A DNA stretch of 64,000 bases, taken from Propionivibrio hellwigii (GTDB lineage: Bacteria > Pseudomonadota > Gammaproteobacteria > Burkholderiales > Rhodocyclaceae). Numbering within the stretch: the stretch's first letter is position 1; every line of letters begins with the position of its first letter. Under the pieces are notes generated by a model that was not told the origin of the DNA, searched no databases, and was given only the letters and a program-made list of their open reading frames with translations. The translations under genes and the position numbers were made by a program. Of this stretch, positions 17,495-26,724 are shown piece by piece. The stretch is from the NCBI RefSeq assembly GCF_041770905.1, contig NZ_JBEUWX010000002.1, positions 310,001 to 374,000 on the forward strand. The letters are read 5' to 3'.

Positions 17495-17574
17495 TTTACG
17501 AACGTTTTTCTGGCTTGGGCATCTCTGAACAGCTGCCCGCGAGCCCGCGTGGATTGGGCATCTCCGGCCTGCCT
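17495..17574. repeat. 40-bp repeat family, two further units
   Basis: Two units with a 39-40 base spacing, marked by the two GGGCATCTC strings at 17517 and 17556. The second unit contains CCCGCGAGCCCGCGTGGATT and is close to the unit at 28008. These belong to the GCCC/GGGC version of the family rather than the GACGCGGG version at 17161-17360. Confidence 0.65.
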
Positions 17575-17718
17575 TCCGCAATGCTTTTGTTTGAAATGCC
17601 GCCACCGGCGGTCATGCTTTCATGCTTGAAAAAAGGGGGCAGTTGCGGCTTATAAAAGATTATTTCGCCAAGATGGCGTTCTAAAAACACTTTTTTCCCA
17701 TGACAATGACACCGCATT

Positions 17719-19848
17719 TTAGCGTTTCAGCAATTCCAGCAATTCGCGCTGTGCGCTGCGCTGTGTTTTTGCCCGGCGCCCGTCGTGACGCGGGCGGTAG
17801 CCGCCTTGGGCGTTCATTTCCCAGGCCTGCTGGTTATCTGCGAGATAAAGACGCAGACCTTCGTGAATGACGCGGCGCTTGAGCTTTTTATCGAGGACGG
17901 GAAAGGCCAGTTCGATGCGGCGGAAGAAGTTGCGCTCCATCCAGTCGGCGCTTGACAGCAGAACCTTCTCTTCGCCGCCAGCATAAAAATAGAAAATGCG
18001 CTGATGTTCGAGAAAACGGCCGATGACCGAACGCACGCGGATATTTTCTGATAATCCCTTGAGGCCGGGGCGCAGGGCGCAGACGCCGCGCACGATCAGG
18101 TCGATCCTGACGCCTGCCTGCGAAGCGGCGTACAGCGTATCGATCACGCCCGGTTCGAGCAGCGCATTCATTTTGGCGATGATGCGCGCGCGTTTGCCGT
18201 TGCGTGCCGCGTCGGTTTCGGCCTCGATGGCGGCGATGACGTTGCGGTGCAGCGAGAACGGCGACTGCCAGAGATGGCAAAGCGCGCTGGCGCGCCCCAG
18301 ACCGGTGAGCTGCTTGAAGATTTCGTTGACATCGGCGCAAATGGCCTCGTTGCTCGTCAGCAGGCCGAAATCCGTGTACAGGCGGGCGGTGCGCGGATGG
18401 TAGTTGCCGGTGCCCAGATGCGCGTAACGGCGCAGGCAGCTGCCGGAAGCGTCGCTCTCCCGGCGCACAATCATCAGCATCTTGGCGTGTGTTTTGTGGC
18501 CGACGACGCCGTAAACGACATGAGCGCCGACTTTTTCGAGCTGGGTGGCCCAGCCGATATTGGCTTCTTCGTCGAAGCGCGCCATGAGTTCGACGACGAC
18601 GGTGACTTCCTTGCCGTTGCGTGCGGCGCGCAGCAGCGACTTCATCAGCACGGAATCCGTTCCGGTGCGATAGACGGTCATCTTGATGGCAACGACCTGA
18701 GGATCGGTGGCAGCCTGGTCAATGAGCGCAATAACGGGCAAAAAACTCTGGTAAGGGTGATGCAGCAGAATGTCGTTTTTACGCAAGGCTTCAAAAATAC
18801 CGTGCCTCTTGTCGAGCGTCTTGGGCAGGCTCGGCGTAAATGGCGGAAACTTCAGATCCGGCCGGTCGACCTGGTCGGGAATCTCGATGAGACGGGCGAG
18901 ATTGACCGGGCCGCAAACGCAGTAAAGATCGCTGCGGCGGAGACTGAACTGGGTCAGCAAAAAATCAGCCATATGTTCCGGGCAGTTGTCCGCAACTTCC
19001 AGCCGCACGGCGTCGCCGAAGTGGCGCTGGGGCAGTTCCCCCTGGATTTCGATGCGCAGGTTTTTGGCTTCTTCTTCATCGACGAATAGGTCGCTGTTGC
19101 GCGTGACACGGAACTGGTAGCAGCCGAGTACCGTCATGCCCGCAAACAGCTCATTGACGAAGGCGTGCAGTATCGACGACAGAAAAATGAAACCATATGG
19201 GCAGCCGCACAGGGCTTCGGGCAGGCGGATGAGGCGCGGCAGCACGCGCGGCGCCTGGACGATGGCCGTGCCGGAATGCCGGCCAAAAGCATCCTTGCCG
19301 TCCAGCTCGACGGCAAAGTTCAGGCTCTTGTTCAGGACACGCGGAAAAGGATGGGAAGGATCCAGCCCGATCGGCGTCAGCACCGGCATGACTTCGCGGA
19401 AAAAATAATCGCGAATCCACTCGAACTGCGCTTCATTCCACTGGCTGCGCCGGAAAAAACGGATGCCTTCTGCGGCCAGTGCCGGCAGGATCTGCCCGTT
19501 GAGCAGTGCGTATTGTTCGGCGACCAATCCATGTGCCGTATCACTGACCCGATCATAGGCCGCCTGCGCCGTCAGTCCATCCACCGACACTTCGCCCGAA
19601 TTGAGCTTGATCTGTTCCTTGAGACCGGCGAGGCGAATTTCAAAGAACCCGTCGAGATTGCTGCTGACGATGCACAAAAAACGCAGGCGTTCGAGCAGCG
19701 GTGCGGACGGATCGCTTGCCTGCGCCAGCACGCGCCGGTTGAAGGCTAGCAGGGCGAGTTCGCGGTTGAGGTATTTGCCGTGATCCTCTGGCTTTCCAGC
19801 GGAATGAGGCAAGGAGTGGGGAGAGCGGGGCGATTTGGACAAGCGCAT
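17719..19848 (-). CDS. ppk: Polyphosphate kinase 1
   Basis: PPK1 makes inorganic polyphosphate from ATP, on the inner face of the membrane. Recognised parts are YLNRELALLAFNRRVLAQA at the N-terminus, LRFLCIVSSNLDGFFEIR, the catalytic region VVGHKTHAKMLMIVRRE (the phospho-accepting histidine is in THAK) and LEHQRIFYFYAGGEEK, holding the second active-site histidine. The frame is open 128 codons further upstream, but that extension is arginine-rich with no homology. I start at 19848 (MRLSKSPRSPHS), giving 709 aa, close to the usual size. No strong ribosome binding site precedes it. The gene is divergent from ppx, with 514 bases between. Confidence 0.92.
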   Translation of the reverse strand: MRLSKSPRSPHSLPHSAGKPEDHGKYLNRELALLAFNRRVLAQASDPSAPLLERLRFLCIVSSNLDGFFEIRLAGLKEQIKLNSGEVSVDGLTAQAAYDRVSDTAHGLVAEQYALLNGQILPALAAEGIRFFRRSQWNEAQFEWIRDYFFREVMPVLTPIGLDPSHPFPRVLNKSLNFAVELDGKDAFGRHSGTAIVQAPRVLPRLIRLPEALCGCPYGFIFLSSILHAFVNELFAGMTVLGCYQFRVTRNSDLFVDEEEAKNLRIEIQGELPQRHFGDAVRLEVADNCPEHMADFLLTQFSLRRSDLYCVCGPVNLARLIEIPDQVDRPDLKFPPFTPSLPKTLDKRHGIFEALRKNDILLHHPYQSFLPVIALIDQAATDPQVVAIKMTVYRTGTDSVLMKSLLRAARNGKEVTVVVELMARFDEEANIGWATQLEKVGAHVVYGVVGHKTHAKMLMIVRRESDASGSCLRRYAHLGTGNYHPRTARLYTDFGLLTSNEAICADVNEIFKQLTGLGRASALCHLWQSPFSLHRNVIAAIEAETDAARNGKRARIIAKMNALLEPGVIDTLYAASQAGVRIDLIVRGVCALRPGLKGLSENIRVRSVIGRFLEHQRIFYFYAGGEEKVLLSSADWMERNFFRRIELAFPVLDKKLKRRVIHEGLRLYLADNQQAWEMNAQGGYRPRHDGRRAKTQRSAQRELLELLKR

Positions 19849-20362
19849 GGGGATAAGAACACGTGGAGAATCATTGCCGGGTCGGGCAGCGGCCATTCTA
19901 TCGCCAAACCCCCGATATTTCCGGATGGTTGAATCTGCCCACCGCATCCGGCCGGTTCGGGTGAATGAGGATTCTCGTGATAGGAGCGACAAGAAGCGGG
20001 GAACGGCGCTCAAAAGCGGCAGGAAACTGGTAGGGAAGCGGCAGAGAACCGGCAGAAAAGCAGTCGCGAAATATCGCTGATATCCCCGTCTCCGCCGAAA
20101 AATCGGCCTGCGCGGCCCTGTGGCGAGCGATACACAGACCGGCCAACGCATCGTGAATACATTAACCGGGTCGGTAATGCGGGCGCGGCCCGACGATCGC
20201 ATAGGGCGAGGTGATAGAATGACGCCCGCCATGCAAATTCAGGCCGGTATTCTCGGTATTCCCGGCGTTGCCGGAACCGGCCACTCCACTCCAATATGCA
20301 AGATACACGGAATATGCTGAAATGCGCCGAGTCATCGGCCGCCGGAAAGTCTTGATCGCCCT
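19849..20362. other. Divergent ppk/ppx intergenic region
   Basis: This 514-base gap must hold the promoters of both genes. It is rich in short GGCAGAR-like runs (19995-20060) and near 20250-20330 in imprecise repeats such as GGTATTCTCGGTATTCC and CCGGCGTTGCCGGAACCGGCC, which can form small hairpins. I looked for a PhoB box (two CTGTCAT direct repeats) and did not see a convincing one. No gene is supported here. Confidence 0.4.
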
Positions 20363-21967
20363 ATGCCCTACGAACAGATTGCCGCCGTCGATCTCGGGTC
20401 GAACAGTTTTCACCTGGAAGTTGGCCGCCTCGTCTATAGCCAGATTTACCCGCTCGATACCCTCAAAGAGACGGTTCGCCTGGCCTCCGGCCTGACGCCG
20501 GACAAGCTGCTGGATACGGCCTCGCAGACGCGGGCGCTGGCGGCGCTTTCGCGCTTTGGCGAACGTCTGCGCGGTTTCCAGCCTGGCTCGGTGCGCGCGG
20601 TGGCGACCAATACCCTGCGTGTCGCCCGCAATGCGGCGGCATTTCTGCCCAAGGCCGAACAGGCGCTCGGTTTTCCCATTGAAATCATCGCCGGCCGCGA
20701 AGAGGCGCGCCTTATCTACCTTGGCGTTGCCCATGCGCTGCCGCCGACGCGCGACCGGCGGCTGGTCGTCGATATTGGCGGCGGTTCGACCGAACTCATC
20801 ATCGGCAAAAAAATTGAGCCGATGCTTATGGATTCCCTGTACATGGGGTGCGTGAGTTATTCGCTGCGCTTTTTCCCCGATGGGCGCGTTGATGCCAAAC
20901 GCCTGATCAAGGCGGAACTGTCCGCAGCGCGCGAAGTGCAGCGCTTTGCGCAGGCGTATCGGCAACTGGGCTGGAGTGAGGCGGTTGCCTCTTCCGGCAC
21001 GGCGCGGGCGATTGCCGATCTGTTGGAAATGAACCGGCTCAATCCCGGCGGCGGTGACGGTATTACCCGCGCCGGGCTGGAAAAACTGCGCAGCCTGCTG
21101 ATCCGCGCCGGCTCGATGGAAAACCTCGGCCTGTCCGGCCTGCGCGGCGAGCGTGCGCCCGTGCTGGCAGGCGGTTTTGCGATTCTGTCCGCCATATTTG
21201 CAGAACTGGGCATCGAGCGCATGATCTATTCCGAAGGTGCGTTGCGCCTGGGGGTTCTCTATGACCTGCTTGGCCGTTTTCACCGGCGCGACATGCGCGA
21301 TACGACGGTGCGCCGTTTCATGCGCCGTTACCACATCGACGTGTCGCAGGCCGCGCGGGTCAAGGCTATGGCGTTGGCGTGCTTCGCGCAGCTGGCGGAC
21401 GGTTGCGATCCGCAGGTGCATGAGTACGGAATGCGCCTGCTGACATGGGCGTCGTCGCTGCATGAAATTGGTATTTCGATTTCGCATGGCGATTTTCATA
21501 AACATGGCGCGTACATTACGCGCTGCGCGGATATGCCGGGTTTTTCGAAGACGGAACAGGAGCGCCTCTCCGCCCTGATTCTCGGTCAGCGCGGCAAGCT
21601 GGAAAAGCTGAAAAAATTCCTGCCGGATGGCGATTTCTGTTGGGTGCTGGTGTTCTGCCTGCGCCTGGCCGCGCTGCTCTATCGTTCGCGCGACAATCTT
21701 TCCGTGGCGCCGGATGTTCGGGTCAGCCTGCAAGGCGGGGAATATGCCGGCAGAACAAAAGCATCACAAACCGCGCGTACAAAGAGTTCGGGCGATAAAA
21801 ACGGCACCGAAGGCGAATATGGCGTTTTTTCGCTCTCGTTTCCTGCCAGCTGGCTGGCGGCCAATCCGCTCAGTGCCTCGGCGTTGGCGGATGAAGCGGC
21901 GATCTGGCAACGCGTGGGATTCGGCTGGACAATCAAGCGCCGGTCGGCGGCGCGCGGGAGGACGTAG
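20363..21967 (+). CDS. ppx: Exopolyphosphatase, Ppx/GppA family
   Basis: A 534-aa phosphatase of the ASKHA fold that removes phosphate from polyphosphate chain ends, or from pppGpp in GppA-type members. Motifs are AAVDLGSNSFHLEVGR (phosphate 1), AVATNTLRVARN, DIGGGSTELIIGKK (phosphate 2) and a C-terminal HD-like helical domain. Placement facing ppk supports the Ppx name. The last base of its stop codon is the first base of a GTG start for the next gene, so the lipid-transport genes probably form one transcript with it. Confidence 0.9.
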   Translation: MPYEQIAAVDLGSNSFHLEVGRLVYSQIYPLDTLKETVRLASGLTPDKLLDTASQTRALAALSRFGERLRGFQPGSVRAVATNTLRVARNAAAFLPKAEQALGFPIEIIAGREEARLIYLGVAHALPPTRDRRLVVDIGGGSTELIIGKKIEPMLMDSLYMGCVSYSLRFFPDGRVDAKRLIKAELSAAREVQRFAQAYRQLGWSEAVASSGTARAIADLLEMNRLNPGGGDGITRAGLEKLRSLLIRAGSMENLGLSGLRGERAPVLAGGFAILSAIFAELGIERMIYSEGALRLGVLYDLLGRFHRRDMRDTTVRRFMRRYHIDVSQAARVKAMALACFAQLADGCDPQVHEYGMRLLTWASSLHEIGISISHGDFHKHGAYITRCADMPGFSKTEQERLSALILGQRGKLEKLKKFLPDGDFCWVLVFCLRLAALLYRSRDNLSVAPDVRVSLQGGEYAGRTKASQTARTKSSGDKNGTEGEYGVFSLSFPASWLAANPLSASALADEAAIWQRVGFGWTIKRRSAARGRT

Positions 21968-23124
21968 TGCAAGGCGGATCTGACAGGGATGCAGCGATGA
22001 TGGCGCCGGTGTCGGAAGCGGCGTTTTCTCTGCATGAAGCTGCGGATGGCCGGCGCACGCTGGCTCTTTCCGGCGACTGGACGTTGGCCAGGCTGCCCGC
22101 GTCGATTGCGGCGTTTGAAGCCAGTCTGCGCGCGCAGGTCGGGGCTGAAACCACCTGGGATTTGCACGGCATTACGCGGCTCGACAGCGTCGGCGCCTTA
22201 ACGCTGTGGCGCGCCTGGGGCGGCAAGTGGCCGAAAACCGTGGCTGTTCCGCCCGTCTTGCGGGCCATCATCGAACGCGCCGCCGCTGTTCCGGTAGACA
22301 GTGCCCGGCCGGAACGCCCAGCGTACCTTTCCGGCGGCCTGTTGCTCGTCGGTGGCGCTGTGCTGAGCGGCTTGCGCAATCTGGCGGGGCTAATCGCCCT
22401 GTTCGGGCAATTGGTGCTCGATGCGCGTTATCTGCTCTTTCACCCGCGCGATATTCCTGGGCGGGAATTCTCGGCCAATATTTTCCGCAGCGGCGCGCAG
22501 GCTTTGCCCGTGACGGCGCTCGTCGGCTTTCTCATCGGCGTCGTGCTCTCTTTTCTTTCCGCGCTGCAACTGCGTACTTTCGGCGCGGACATCTATATCG
22601 TCAATCTGCTGGGCATCAGCATCATCCGCGAGCTGGGGCCGGTGCTTGTCGCCGTCCTCGTTGCCGGCCGTTCTGGCTCGGCCATGACGGCGCAGATCGG
22701 TGTGATGCGCGTGACGCAGGAAATCGACGCGCTGGCGACGATGGGCGTTTCGCGCAGCTTGCGCCTGGTATTTCCAAAAGTCGCCGCGCTGGCGCTGACC
22801 ATGCCGCTGCTGGTCGTCTGGTGCTCGGCGGCGGCGCTGGTCGGCGGCATGGTATCGGCCAATCTGGAAATGGGGTTGTCTTTTCACTATTTCATTACCG
22901 CGCTGCCGCGTGTCGTGCCGGTCGCCAATGTGTGGATCGGCCTGAGTAAGGGCGTGTTTTTCGGCTTTCTGATTGCGCTGGTGTCCTGTCATTTCGGCCT
23001 CAAGGTGCGGCCGAACACCGAAAGCCTGTCGAGCAATACGACGACGGCCGTCGTCACGGCGATTACGCTGGTCATTCTGACGGATGCGCTGTTCGCCATC
23101 CTGACGCGCAATGTGGGGATCTGA
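21967..23124 (+). CDS. MlaE-type permease fused to N-terminal STAS domain
   Basis: An ABC permease of the MlaE family, which moves phospholipid or other lipid between inner membrane and an MCE ring. The first 115 residues form a STAS-like domain (SLHEAADGRRTLALSGDWT and TWDLHGITRLDSVGALTLWRAW), equivalent to the separate MlaB subunit of E. coli. The permease follows, with FRSGAQALPVTALVGFLIG and IGVMRVTQEIDALATMG. The GTG start at 21967 overlaps the ppx stop; an ATG at 21997 preceded by ACAGGGA is an alternative. It is the first gene of a four-gene set with the ATPase, MCE protein and lipoprotein. Confidence 0.9.
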   Translation: MQGGSDRDAAMMAPVSEAAFSLHEAADGRRTLALSGDWTLARLPASIAAFEASLRAQVGAETTWDLHGITRLDSVGALTLWRAWGGKWPKTVAVPPVLRAIIERAAAVPVDSARPERPAYLSGGLLLVGGAVLSGLRNLAGLIALFGQLVLDARYLLFHPRDIPGREFSANIFRSGAQALPVTALVGFLIGVVLSFLSALQLRTFGADIYIVNLLGISIIRELGPVLVAVLVAGRSGSAMTAQIGVMRVTQEIDALATMGVSRSLRLVFPKVAALALTMPLLVVWCSAAALVGGMVSANLEMGLSFHYFITALPRVVPVANVWIGLSKGVFFGFLIALVSCHFGLKVRPNTESLSSNTTTAVVTAITLVILTDALFAILTRNVGI

Positions 23125-23126
23125 GC

Positions 23127-23963
23127 ATGGACAGACGAACGGACATGACACCGCTTCCAGCGCATGAATCTGCGTCCCCAGTAGTGTCCCGGGCGCCTGT
23201 CGTGCAGGTGCGCGGCTTATCGACGCGCTTCGGCGAGACGGTCATTCACCGCGATCTCGATCTGGACGTTTTGGCCGGACAGGTGATGGCGCTGGTCGGC
23301 GGCTCCGGCAGTGGCAAAACGACGCTGCTGCGTGAAATCATCGGGCTGCTGACGCCGGAGCGCGGCACGGTGCGCCTGTTCGGTGAGCCGATCGCCGATG
23401 CCGATCCCCTTCGCCGCCGCGCCTTGCGCCGCCGTTTCGGCATGTTGTTCCAGCAGGGCGCGCTGTTTTCCGCGCTGTCGGTTTTCGACAATATCGCTTT
23501 CCCGCTGCGCGAACTGCACCGGCTTGACGAGGCCATGATCGGTGAGCTAGTGCGCCTCAAGCTGGCGATGGTCGAACTCGAACCGCGTCATGGTCATCTG
23601 ATGCCGGCGGAACTGTCGGGCGGTATGATTAAGCGCGTTGCGCTGGCGCGTTCTCTGGCGCTGGAGCCGGAACTGCTGGTGCTGGACGAGCCGACCGCCG
23701 GCCTCGATCCCGATCTGGCGGCCAGCTTCGTCAAACTGATCAGCGCCTTGCAGAAGGAGCTGAATTTCACCGTCGTGATGGTCACGCACGATCTCGATAC
23801 GCTGGCCGGCCTGGCCACGCATATCGCGGTGCTGGCCGACCAGCGTATCATTGCCTGCGGCCCGCCGGCCGAGGTGATGGCAGTCGACCATCCGTTTATC
23901 CACAACTTTTTTTGTTCCGAACACGCGCTGGCCGCCTTATCCGCCACCTTGTCCAAGAAATAG
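23127..23963 (+). CDS. MlaF-type lipid ABC transporter ATP-binding protein
   Basis: The ATPase of the Mla-like system, 278 aa. Walker A is GGSGSGKTT, the signature is LSGGMIKRVALARSL (the Met-Ile-Lys variant typical of MlaF), Walker B is LLVLDEPTAGLDPD, and the switch His is in VTHDLDTLAG. It starts two bases after the permease stop codon, so it is co-translated. It is a cytoplasmic subunit attached to the MlaE-like permease. Confidence 0.92.
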   Translation: MDRRTDMTPLPAHESASPVVSRAPVVQVRGLSTRFGETVIHRDLDLDVLAGQVMALVGGSGSGKTTLLREIIGLLTPERGTVRLFGEPIADADPLRRRALRRRFGMLFQQGALFSALSVFDNIAFPLRELHRLDEAMIGELVRLKLAMVELEPRHGHLMPAELSGGMIKRVALARSLALEPELLVLDEPTAGLDPDLAASFVKLISALQKELNFTVVMVTHDLDTLAGLATHIAVLADQRIIACGPPAEVMAVDHPFIHNFFCSEHALAALSATLSKK

Positions 23964-23977
23964 GCAGAAAATCCACC

Positions 23978-24931
23978 ATGGAAAACCGCTCCCACGCCCT
24001 GATCACCGGAATCTTTACCTTACTGCTCGGCATTGCCGCCATCCTTTCTTTATGGTGGTTTGGCGGCAAGACCGAGCATATGCGCGATTACCTGGTCGTG
24101 ACCGACAAGAGCGTCAGCGGGCTGAATCCGCAGGCGCAGGTGCGCTACCGGGGAATCCGCGTCGGCCGCGTCGAGGACATCGATCTCGACAGCCGCGATC
24201 CGCGCAATATCCTGATCCACATCCGTATCCGCGACGATGTGCCCGTCAGGCAGGGCGCCATCGCCCGCCTGGGGTATCAGGGCGTAACCGGCATCGCCCA
24301 TATCCAGCTCGATGACCGGGATGAAGACGGCGTGGGACACCCCGTGGATGCCGATCGCGCGCTTTTGTCGGCAGAATCGGGAGGCATGCCGCGCATTCCG
24401 ATGGAAGATTCCCTCGTAGACGCATTGACCGACACGGGCACGGATACGCTCAAACAGATTCATCGTCTGGTTGTGAATATCAACCGGATTCTGAATCCCG
24501 AAAATCGGAAGGCGATGACGCGCACGCTGGATAACCTCGCGGCCGCTTCGGATAATGCGCGCGAAGCCTCGGAGCAGCTTCGGCAGGCGCTGTCCGGACA
24601 GAATCTGCGCACCTTGCAGACGACGCTGCAACGCGCCGAGTACGCCACCGGCCAGATCGGCCCCTTCTTTGCCGAAGCGCGCGGGCTGGTTGCCCGTCTG
24701 CAAAGCGTCAGCGATAAACTCGACGTGGCGCTGGGCGGTCAGTCCGGCGCCGCGACGCTGCCGCGCTTAAATGAACTGGGCCGCGATCTGGCGGTCACGT
24801 CGCGGCAGTTAAACCGTGTCCTGAAAATGCTGGAAGACCGGCCGCAAAGTCTGATTCTCGGCGGCCCCAAGCAGACGCCGGGGCCGGGAGAAGCCGGCTT
24901 TACCGCACCGGCAGACAGGAAAAAACCATGA
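23978..24931 (+). CDS. MCE (MlaD-type) lipid-binding protein
   Basis: An inner-membrane-anchored periplasmic protein. One N-terminal helix (HALITGIFTLLLGIAAILSLWW) precedes a single MCE domain, about residues 40-125, beginning YLVVTDKSVSGLNPQAQVRYRG; a helical tail follows with coiled-coil potential (LDNLAAASDNAREASEQLRQAL). MCE proteins form hexameric rings that conduct lipids. The start at 23978 is chosen because it puts the membrane helix at the N-terminus; a longer frame from 23912 overlaps the ATPase gene. At 317 aa it is longer than E. coli MlaD, resembling the single-domain tailed type. Its stop overlaps the next gene by 4 bases. Confidence 0.9.
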   Translation: MENRSHALITGIFTLLLGIAAILSLWWFGGKTEHMRDYLVVTDKSVSGLNPQAQVRYRGIRVGRVEDIDLDSRDPRNILIHIRIRDDVPVRQGAIARLGYQGVTGIAHIQLDDRDEDGVGHPVDADRALLSAESGGMPRIPMEDSLVDALTDTGTDTLKQIHRLVVNINRILNPENRKAMTRTLDNLAAASDNAREASEQLRQALSGQNLRTLQTTLQRAEYATGQIGPFFAEARGLVARLQSVSDKLDVALGGQSGAATLPRLNELGRDLAVTSRQLNRVLKMLEDRPQSLILGGPKQTPGPGEAGFTAPADRKKP

Positions 24932-25656
24932 GGAATCCGATGTTGCTGACAATTTTCCGCCACTGGGCGTCTCTATCCATCCACCGCGCAATTCGTCGTG
25001 CTATCCGCCGTGCGGCGGCTCCTGCCGGCGCCTTGGCAGCGATCGCGCTGCTGGCCGGCTGCGCCGCCAGTCCATCCGCCGTACAGCCAACCGTCTATGA
25101 TTTTGGCCTGCCCGTTTCAGCCTTGGCCGGGCAGGGCGGTACCGGCGCCGAGGCAATGAGCCTGGCCGTCGATGTCGATACGCCGCCGTGGTTCGACTCG
25201 CCCGGCATCGGCTATCGCCTGGCCTACGACGATCCGCTCAAGCGGCGTGAATACGTGGATAGCCGCTGGGCGGCCAATCCCGGCCAGCTGCTGACGCAGC
25301 GTCTGCGCCAGCAGCTGGGTGTGCCGGATGCGGCGGCGAGTGCGGCGGGAGCCTGTGCGCTGCGCGTCGAATTACAGGAGTTTTCGCAGGTCTTCGATTC
25401 GCCGCAGCACAGCCGGGCGTTACTGCAGGCTACCGCGATACTGACCGACGCGACGCGGCGCGTTATTGCCGAGCGCCGGTTTGTCACCGAAAAAAATGCG
25501 GCCACACCCGATGCGCGCGGCGGCGTGGGAGCGCTTGTTGAGGCCGGCAATGCGCTGGGGCAACAGCTTGCCGACTGGTTGGGCGCGTTGAACGCGCAGT
25601 CTGCCGGCCGCTCCCTCTGCCGCACGGCGGAAACGGCCAAACCGCGACGGCACTGA
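24928..25656 (+). CDS. ABC-type transport auxiliary lipoprotein (PqiC-like)
   Basis: A lipoprotein of the PqiC/YmbA-like family (PF03886) that accompanies MCE transporters. A long arginine-rich N-terminus leads into a hydrophobic segment and lipobox LLAGCAAS, with the lipidated Cys at about residue 46. The body contains YDFGLPVSAL and PWFDSPGIGYRLAYDDPLKRREYVDSRWAANPGQLL, a recognised block of this family. It is the last gene of the operon (ATGA overlap upstream). It probably links the MCE part to the outer membrane. After it, base composition drops sharply into an AT-rich segment. Confidence 0.85.
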   Translation: MRNPMLLTIFRHWASLSIHRAIRRAIRRAAAPAGALAAIALLAGCAASPSAVQPTVYDFGLPVSALAGQGGTGAEAMSLAVDVDTPPWFDSPGIGYRLAYDDPLKRREYVDSRWAANPGQLLTQRLRQQLGVPDAAASAAGACALRVELQEFSQVFDSPQHSRALLQATAILTDATRRVIAERRFVTEKNAATPDARGGVGALVEAGNALGQQLADWLGALNAQSAGRSLCRTAETAKPRRH

Positions 25657-25772
25657 TTTGTGTAATATATTTTTATTTTAAATATTTTTTATTAATGTCA
25701 TTAATGTTGGATTTAAATCCGCATAAATAAAGATTAATTAGTATATGTTTATTTTTATATAGGAAGGTTAAC

Positions 25773-26261
25773 TTGGCAAGGCCATCTTTTTTAGCAGCTT
25801 GGACTGCTTCGCAAAAGATTTACGATGCTTTTAATCCCGCAGATAAAGTTGCAGAAGTGATTGGTGGTGTTGTTGCTATTAATATTAGACACCCAACTCA
25901 ACCTTGGGAGAATACATGCGCAGTTCGTATGAGTTATATACTTAATCAAACAGGGACGTATATACCAGCTATAGCTAACAAAACTGTGACAGGTAAAGAT
26001 AGGCGGAACTATTTTTACCGTGTCAATGACCTTGCTGATTTTTTATGCCGACATTGGGGAAAACCTAAAATTATCAAGTATCCACCATCTAACGCTTTAA
26101 TCGGACAAAAGGGAATTATTCTTTTTGAGGTACGAGGTTGGTCAACTGCAAGTGGACACGCAACATTATATGATGGTAACAGTTGCTACGATCATTGTTA
26201 TTTTAATGAGCGAGAAGCGAATTATCAGACTACTAAAGCCTATTTCTGGAAACTCTCATGA
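25773..26261 (+). CDS. tae4: Type VI secretion amidase effector, Tae4 family
   Basis: A secreted peptidoglycan amidase that cuts the gamma-D-glutamyl to meso-diaminopimelate bond in rival cells after T6SS delivery. The 162-aa chain shows NTCAVRMSYILNQTG with nucleophile Cys49, YFYRVNDLADFL, SGHATLYDG with His129, and Asp140 in CYDHC. The spacing of His to Asp and the CysxxxCys pair agrees with what I recall for Salmonella Tae4. There is no signal peptide, as expected. The start is TTG, with AGGAAGG five bases upstream. It overlaps the immunity gene by 4 bases. The gene is much richer in A and T than its neighbours, and no T6SS structural gene is in the window. Confidence 0.9.
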   Translation: MARPSFLAAWTASQKIYDAFNPADKVAEVIGGVVAINIRHPTQPWENTCAVRMSYILNQTGTYIPAIANKTVTGKDRRNYFYRVNDLADFLCRHWGKPKIIKYPPSNALIGQKGIILFEVRGWSTASGHATLYDGNSCYDHCYFNEREANYQTTKAYFWKLS

Positions 26262-26677
26262 AATATTTTTTTACTATTTTGTCGCTATGTTCAGCTATAT
26301 CCTATGCGGGAACGGATCAAATTATAGCTACTACTAGAAATAATGCCGATAACTTTAAGGATCGTGCACTGGCATATTGTATTGCACAAGCTTACAAAGA
26401 TTCGCCAGCAGGACGAGATGCTAAAAGAACAGGAGGGGTTTTTCTCAATTGGACGTATTATGATTTGGCAGCTAACTCTGAAATTGATGCATTGATTACG
26501 AAATTTCTGAGTCGTAATTACAGCACGCCTATTGAAGGATATGCCGACGCGGAATTTGCACTTCTAAAGTGTATTGATATGTATCATAGTTCTGAGCTTT
26601 ATGGCTTAATAAGAAAATATGTCCCACATCCAGATTGGATTGGGGATAAGCCATTTCAAACTCGACGGAAGAAGTAG
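26258..26677 (+). CDS. tai4: T6SS amidase immunity protein, Tai4 family
   Basis: The periplasmic inhibitor that protects the producer from Tae4. The 139-aa protein has a signal peptide (MKYFFTILSLCSAISYA) and the family blocks DRALAYCIAQAYKDSPAGRDA, FLNWTYYDLAANSEIDALI, SRNYSTPIEGY and LKCIDMYHSSEL...RKYVPHPDW. Two conserved cysteines may form a disulfide. Its ATG overlaps the effector stop codon (ATGA), which keeps toxin and antidote translation linked. It shares the AT-rich composition of the effector. Confidence 0.9.
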   Translation: MKYFFTILSLCSAISYAGTDQIIATTRNNADNFKDRALAYCIAQAYKDSPAGRDAKRTGGVFLNWTYYDLAANSEIDALITKFLSRNYSTPIEGYADAEFALLKCIDMYHSSELYGLIRKYVPHPDWIGDKPFQTRRKK

Positions 26678-26724
26678 GTTGCCGTTGTAATGCTTGTCTT
26701 TTATTACTATGCCAAGTTGGTCTG

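Noticed and set aside
20162..21733. 523-codon frame antisense to ppx
   Set aside because: Shadow frame of a GC-rich gene; the plus strand holds all Ppx/GppA motifs.
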